Positions 42,801 to 45,504 of a stretch of DNA of 45,504 bases are shown here, piece by piece. The DNA comes from Comamonadaceae bacterium (GTDB lineage Bacteria > Pseudomonadota > Gammaproteobacteria > Burkholderiales > Burkholderiaceae_C): the NCBI GenBank assembly GCA_947455935.1, contig CANGPV010000007.1, positions 1 through 45,504 of the forward strand. Direction: 5' to 3'. The stretch's first letter is position 1. Each line of letters begins with the position of its first letter. Below the pieces are notes generated by a model, which had not been told where the DNA came from, made no database searches, and saw only the letters and a program-made list of their open reading frames with translations. Both the position numbers and the translations under genes were made by a program.

Positions 42801-44092
42801 CCTCGGGTGCACCGGCCATCACCAACAACTACATCCGTCCGCTCAAGTTGCAACGCTATGGCATGAAGGTGGAGTACGACACGGTGAATGAAAAATTTGT
42901 GTTCAAGTCAGGCACCACAGGGGACACTTCAAGCATCCAAATCACCAATCCCAGCACCTATGCCTCGGATCACTTTGGCATGCTGTCGGATGGCAACTAT
43001 GAAGTAAAAACCTCTTCCACAGCGGTGCGTGGTATTGCTTCTCAGCCTGCGGTGATGACAGGTTCACCTTTAGGTATCAACGCCAACAACAACTTCAGCG
43101 TTAACTTGACGAATAACAAATTCGTCGTCTCGGTCGACGACGTTAAAGGTACTGTGTATCTAGAACCCAAAGATACCTACACGATTGACAGCTTTGTATT
43201 GGCGCTGCAAAACGGTATCAACCGCTTAGCAGGCCCGCCTGACCAAAATGGTTTGACAGGTTCCACGGTTTCAGGTGTGAAAGTCTCTTATGACACTGCC
43301 ACCAACAGCTTAAAGTTCACTACAGGCACAGCAACTACCAACTCCTTTATCAAGGTGTCGGGCGACAGCCAGTGGGGCTTGGCCAACGTGGACGGTGGTC
43401 GTGGTGCCACATCCACTTGGATTAAACCCACGCAATACACCCAAGTGGTTAACGGCGTGGCGGTGGCACAGTACATCGACGAATTCGGCAAAGAAACTTT
43501 CAGCCCTGATGGCTTTAAATCCTTACCTGAATGGTCACCCATCTTCTTAGAAAAAGGCGAACTGACCTTTGACACCGGCGGTAACTTGGTGTCACCCAAA
43601 CAAGGTTCGCAGTTGGACACGGTGTACCTGCCAGACGGTAAGGGTGCTTTGACCATCAACATCAACTACTCCAAGTCAACCCAGTTCTCCTCGCCCTATG
43701 CGGTGTTGTCACAGTCGCAAGACGGTGCACCCGAAGGTGATTTGGTGGGCTTGTCACTCGGTGACGATGGCTTGGTGAACGCTTCTTACTCCAACGGCTC
43801 GCAAAAATCGCTGGGCAAGGTGGTGTTGGTGAACTTCACCAACCCCACAGGTTTGCGCCAGATTGGTGACACCAGTTACTACAAATCAGCATCCTCTGGC
43901 ACACCTAAGTACGGTGAGGCCGGTTCTGCAGGTTTTGGAACTGTACGTTCGGGCGCGACTGAGCGTGCCAACGTGGACTTGACGCAAGAGTTGGTGGACT
44001 TGATCACCGAACAGCGTAACTTCCAGGCCAATGCCAAGGCGATTGAGACCAGCACCACGCTGACCCAATCTATTATTCAAATCAGAGCGTAA
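39806..44092 (+). CDS. flgE: FlgE, giant hook protein (1428 aa)
   Basis: Typical FlgE proteins are about 400-450 residues; this single intact frame has 1428. The N-terminal D0/D1 part (MSFFTSLTGLNAATAQLGVTSNNIANASTVGFKRSRADF ... LDLAISGDGFF, residues 1-90) and the C-terminal part (GDDGLVNASYSNGSQKSLGKVVLVNF ... VDLTQELVDLITEQRNFQANAKAIETSTTLTQSIIQIRA) are canonical. Between them lie about 1000 extra residues, rich in Thr, Ser, Gly and Asn, that would form outer hook domains. Several segments repeat the same helix-plus-strand pattern (see the separate repeat entry). The flanking genes and the FlgE ends confirm identity. There is no frame disruption. Confidence 0.96.
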   Translation: MSFFTSLTGLNAATAQLGVTSNNIANASTVGFKRSRADFGDIFATSPLQKATSAVGQGVSLKRVTQEFGQGNMNFSSNTLDLAISGDGFFPLKSADGFQDIFTRNGSFMMNDQYNVVNSAGQRLMAASVDSTGKANLSDMNVLTIPQKTTGMAKETSLVQLGLNFPADAQVVTKAFSRNDPSTYNKSTALTVYDKGGNGYLATVYYAKTQNASQADPNNKWQTYVYVGDTLVAAALQQATDATTGEKMYVNKYGQLKPESEVGDLLVNSKTQKFSLNQLTDKRSSEPATVTGGLAPHLSTLEGINFKNLQSSQLNNLFSMDVDGSGMPVQIGLDNLAGKNLTLSGTEIAKELTNVINRKFGDERFFNFAGQQNFSISATNADGQLTENRTIQLDSTDMTYEQVVTKINNQLNGSSDVLSNVAFSSTPTASEFKGYSFTLGTGLNAVTVSGELTLKNPLSTKPMEDLVSNMQDRIQADLVSRFGYSSDAAANVTVNVQNGNEIRLTNGDGTEVSGLNLTTVSSGSPVTVNSAFKSGTIAAGVAGTYTKLNMKIGATQITNLDISKMDSTSLDSFAKELKSGIQTELGLAGWSKFHTDLVDVKVTGAGFTITDGTGHQITQFNVTSAATPLTPIQGTPAGSALALDNVAFADAPFGNENLLTHFKDFTVNLTTPDGSKLTKTISFSNILALDALVQPSPKLAKFNPNDPVNGPDQLKALAKYMEDQANALTGWTNLSGNPVAGVYPTVSRAASDPLTLAWKGDTNSFTLETGPNSATYISNLSMNLNTADLNFGKLLTKGSSVNIVAPTLDSGGAVTAGGSLTLSNVSFPQSTKAVGDEFQSFNFTLGGKTFPSTAGTYITIDKLTLSSSPITDLAVALQAKIRAALKASDANLYDDTRITKVSVSVVNGKDLKITDAGGADITGLTLIPKAGAAVSVGAKTFSIPPLGNSVTASYDPVSQKFSFTPPLGSGITVALSGINNQLGITSPVTQDSGSDALSTSGAPAITNNYIRPLKLQRYGMKVEYDTVNEKFVFKSGTTGDTSSIQITNPSTYASDHFGMLSDGNYEVKTSSTAVRGIASQPAVMTGSPLGINANNNFSVNLTNNKFVVSVDDVKGTVYLEPKDTYTIDSFVLALQNGINRLAGPPDQNGLTGSTVSGVKVSYDTATNSLKFTTGTATTNSFIKVSGDSQWGLANVDGGRGATSTWIKPTQYTQVVNGVAVAQYIDEFGKETFSPDGFKSLPEWSPIFLEKGELTFDTGGNLVSPKQGSQLDTVYLPDGKGALTININYSKSTQFSSPYAVLSQSQDGAPEGDLVGLSLGDDGLVNASYSNGSQKSLGKVVLVNFTNPTGLRQIGDTSYYKSASSGTPKYGEAGSAGFGTVRSGATERANVDLTQELVDLITEQRNFQANAKAIETSTTLTQSIIQIRA
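41199..43376 (+). repeat. diverged modular repeats inside flgE
   Basis: At least three protein segments share a pattern of one amphipathic helix followed by strands of the form V-x-V-x-x-x-x-G-x-x-I/L-x-I-T-D/N-x-x-G-x-x-I/V. These lie near residues 465-520 (helix MQDRIQADLVSRFG, then VTVNVQNGNEIRLTNGDG), 571-625 (AKELKSGIQTELGLAG, then VDVKVTGAGFTITDGTG) and 871-928 (VALQAKIRAALKASD, then VSVSVVNGKDLKITDAGG). A fourth, weaker copy is near 1128-1190. They recall flagellin IN-type modules. Sequence identity is low, so they are old duplications rather than recent tandem copies. Confidence 0.6.
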
Positions 44093-44114
44093 AGCCCCTC
44101 CTTAGAGAATCGAC

Positions 44115-44882
44115 ATGGATCGCTTAGCCTTTAACGCCTCTGCTGCAATCACTGAAATGCGTTTGGCTCGTCAGGCCTTGGCCAATGAAATGGCCAACAT
44201 GACGACGACGGGCTTTAAGCGTTCCTACGAAGTCTCGCTCAAGGCATTTAAAGCCGAAGGCGAGGGCTTTGACTCTAACTACCAACCCCAAGCCCAGCAC
44301 ATGGACTTCATCAAATTGGCCCCTGGCCCCTTGATGGCAACCGGCCGCGACTTGGATATTTTGATGAATGACCAAACCGTCTTGGGCGTGCAAGCACCCA
44401 ACGGTGAAATGGCCTTTACCCGCCGTGGCGACTTGCAACTCAATATCAACGGCGTGCTGCAAACCGGCAATGGTCATCCGGTCATGGGGGATAACCAGTC
44501 ACCGATTACCGTTCCCCCGGGCTTTAAGGCGACCATCACCCAAGACGGCGGTGTGTATATCCATGATCCCAACCAGCCCGGAATTCAGGCTGAGACCCAA
44601 ATTGGCCAGCTTTTGCTGAGGGATGCCAGCAAAACCCCCTTGACCCGCCGAGAAGATGGCCTGTTTCGGGCGCACGATAAACCGTCAGGCGCGGATTTTG
44701 CTTCAGGTCCTGTGAAGCCGTCATTAACGACACAGGCTCTCGAGGGCAGCAATGTCAGCCCCACCGAGGCCATGGTCAAACTGATTGAGCAGTCGCGCAT
44801 GTTTGAACAGCAGGTCCGTATGGTGAAAGCCAGCCACGAAAACGACCAGTCCGGTTCTTCCATGCTCAAGCTGTCTAGCTGA
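44115..44882 (+). CDS. flgF: FlgF, proximal rod protein
   Basis: The 255-residue rod protein starts MDRLAFNASAAITEMRLARQALANEMANMTTTGFKRSYEV, the FlgF/FlgG-type N-terminus. The middle domain has ATGRDLDILMNDQTVLGVQAPNGEMAFTRRGDLQLNINGVLQTGNG. The C-terminal part is PTEAMVKLIEQSRMFEQQVRMVKASHEND. It lies 22 bases after flgE and is followed at once by a hairpin with a T-run. Confidence 0.95.
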   Translation: MDRLAFNASAAITEMRLARQALANEMANMTTTGFKRSYEVSLKAFKAEGEGFDSNYQPQAQHMDFIKLAPGPLMATGRDLDILMNDQTVLGVQAPNGEMAFTRRGDLQLNINGVLQTGNGHPVMGDNQSPITVPPGFKATITQDGGVYIHDPNQPGIQAETQIGQLLLRDASKTPLTRREDGLFRAHDKPSGADFASGPVKPSLTTQALEGSNVSPTEAMVKLIEQSRMFEQQVRMVKASHENDQSGSSMLKLSS

Positions 44883-44887
44883 TGACA

Positions 44888-44909
44888 GGCGCCAAGGCGC
44901 TGATTTTTT
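44888..44909 (+). terminator. possible intrinsic terminator or attenuator between flgF and flgG
   Basis: A short GC-rich stem (GGCGC-CAAG-GCGCT, 44888-44901) is followed by GA and six T (44904-44909). It starts 5 bases after the flgF stop and 20 bases before the flgG start region. The stem is only 5 base pairs, so it would probably give partial termination and reduced flgG and downstream expression. Confidence 0.4.
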
Positions 44910-44928
44910 GAAGAACAGGGGTTAAGCG

Positions 44929-45504
44929 ATGGATGCAGCATTATGGGTTTCCAAGACCGGCTTGGACGCGCAGCAAACGCGCATGAACGTCATCTCGAAT
45001 AACTTATCCAACGTTTCCACGACGGGTTTTAAGCGTGACCGCGCGGTATTTGAAGACTTGCTCTACCAAAACATCCGCCAAGCGGGTGGACAAAGCACGG
45101 CCAACACCCAGTCCCCTACCGGCTTGATGCTGGGCACGGGTACCAAGGTCGTGGCCACAGAAAAACTGCATATCCAAGGCAATTTGATCAACAGCCAAAA
45201 CCCTTTGGATGTGGCCATCATGGGTGACGGTTTTTTCCAAATCCAGCAACAAGACGGTACCGTGGCCTATAGCCGCGATGGTGCTTTTAAACTGTCGGGA
45301 ACCGGACAATTAGTTACTTCTACCGGTTTTTTGCTAGAACCCAATATCACTATTCCCAACAACGCTTCGGCTTTGACGATTGGCCGCGACGGCACCGTCT
45401 CGGTTGAACTCGTAGCAGGCGGGGGTCAACAGGTCTTGGGTCAAATTCAGATCGCCAAGTTCATCAATCCAAGTGGTTTGAAGCCCTTGGGTAACAACTT
45501 GATG
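44929..45504 (+). CDS. flgG: FlgG, distal rod protein (cut by window end)
   Basis: The first 192 codons are visible and open to the right end. The start MDAALWVSKTGLDAQQTRMNVISNNLSNVSTTGFKRDRAVF is canonical, followed by the FlgG-specific stretch YQNIRQAGGQSTANTQSPTGLMLGTGTKV, which separates FlgG from hook proteins. The next part, NPLDVAIMGDGFFQIQQQDGTVAYSRDG, is normal. The distal rod made of FlgG connects to the FlgE hook. The remaining residues and the downstream flgH-flgI-flgJ are outside the window. Confidence 0.97.
   Translation, partial: MDAALWVSKTGLDAQQTRMNVISNNLSNVSTTGFKRDRAVFEDLLYQNIRQAGGQSTANTQSPTGLMLGTGTKVVATEKLHIQGNLINSQNPLDVAIMGDGFFQIQQQDGTVAYSRDGAFKLSGTGQLVTSTGFLLEPNITIPNNASALTIGRDGTVSVELVAGGGQQVLGQIQIAKFINPSGLKPLGNNLM

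Noticed and set aside
39806-44092. flgE size due to a gene fusion or frameshift artefact
   Set aside because: One continuous frame links canonical FlgE N- and C-terminal parts, with no second start-like FlgE or foreign domain boundary seen; however, read support cannot be checked here.

Overview
The window reads as a chromosomal piece of a betaproteobacterium, most likely Burkholderiales of the Comamonadaceae type. The order mpl / unknown gene / TlpA-like / accB / accC / prmA / DUF3426 gene / PfkB kinase / H1-like histone / nrdB-nrdA is typical of that group as I know it. Genus level (a Limnohabitans- or Rhodoferax-like freshwater bacterium) is only a guess. Coding density is very high. No gene-free stretch exceeds about 190 bases, and I see no tRNA, rRNA, insertion sequence, prophage or CRISPR array.

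Region 1 (1-17700) is housekeeping. It holds the 5' part of mpl (cell-wall recycling), a conserved unknown gene, a TlpA-like thiol-disulfide protein, fatty-acid biosynthesis (accB, accC), ribosomal protein methylation (prmA), a zinc-ribbon membrane protein and a sugar/nucleoside kinase. An H1-like histone follows, then class Ia ribonucleotide reductase (nrdA-nrdB) behind a promoter with two NrdR-box-like sites. After these come ampD, a PP0621-type small protein, a CcsA-type membrane protein, ffh, miaB, a cupin and a membrane-anchored alpha-carbonic anhydrase.

Region 2 (17703-45504, open at the right end) is one large flagellar locus. fliK-fliL-fliM-fliN run leftward. flhA-flhF-flhG-fliA plus an unknown membrane gene run rightward, followed by fliS-motA-motB. 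A FleQ-like sigma-54 activator runs leftward. Then come flgP-like, flgT-like and LysM genes, a second FliK-like gene and an FlhB C-terminal homologue (rightward), flgA-flgM-flgN (leftward), a LysM/lytic-transglycosylase-like gene, and flgB-flgC-flgD-flgE-flgF-flgG (flgG is cut by the window end).

The regulation can be read from the DNA as a two-tier cascade. Sigma-54 type -24/-12 elements lie upstream of flgB, flhA, flgA and, with one key mismatch, fliK. They fit the FleQ-like activator encoded in the locus. Sigma-28 elements (TNAA-N15-GCCGATNC) lie upstream of flgM, fliS(-motAB) and the flgP-flgT group. They fit the fliA and flgM genes in the locus. flhF and flhG point to a polar flagellum with controlled number.

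The most unusual feature is the hook protein: flgE encodes 1428 residues, several times the usual size, and its centre contains several diverged copies of a helix-plus-beta module. Other accessory parts are a FlgP/FlgT-like pair (motor ring proteins best known from Vibrio), a second FliK-like/FhlB pair, a MotB with an extended acidic N-terminus, a flagellum-linked LysM muramidase candidate, and a membrane-anchored carbonic anhydrase that abuts fliN. Together these suggest a structurally elaborated flagellum, which is inference. flhB and fliOPQR are not next to flhA or fliN as they are in many genomes, and fliC/fliD are not beside fliS.
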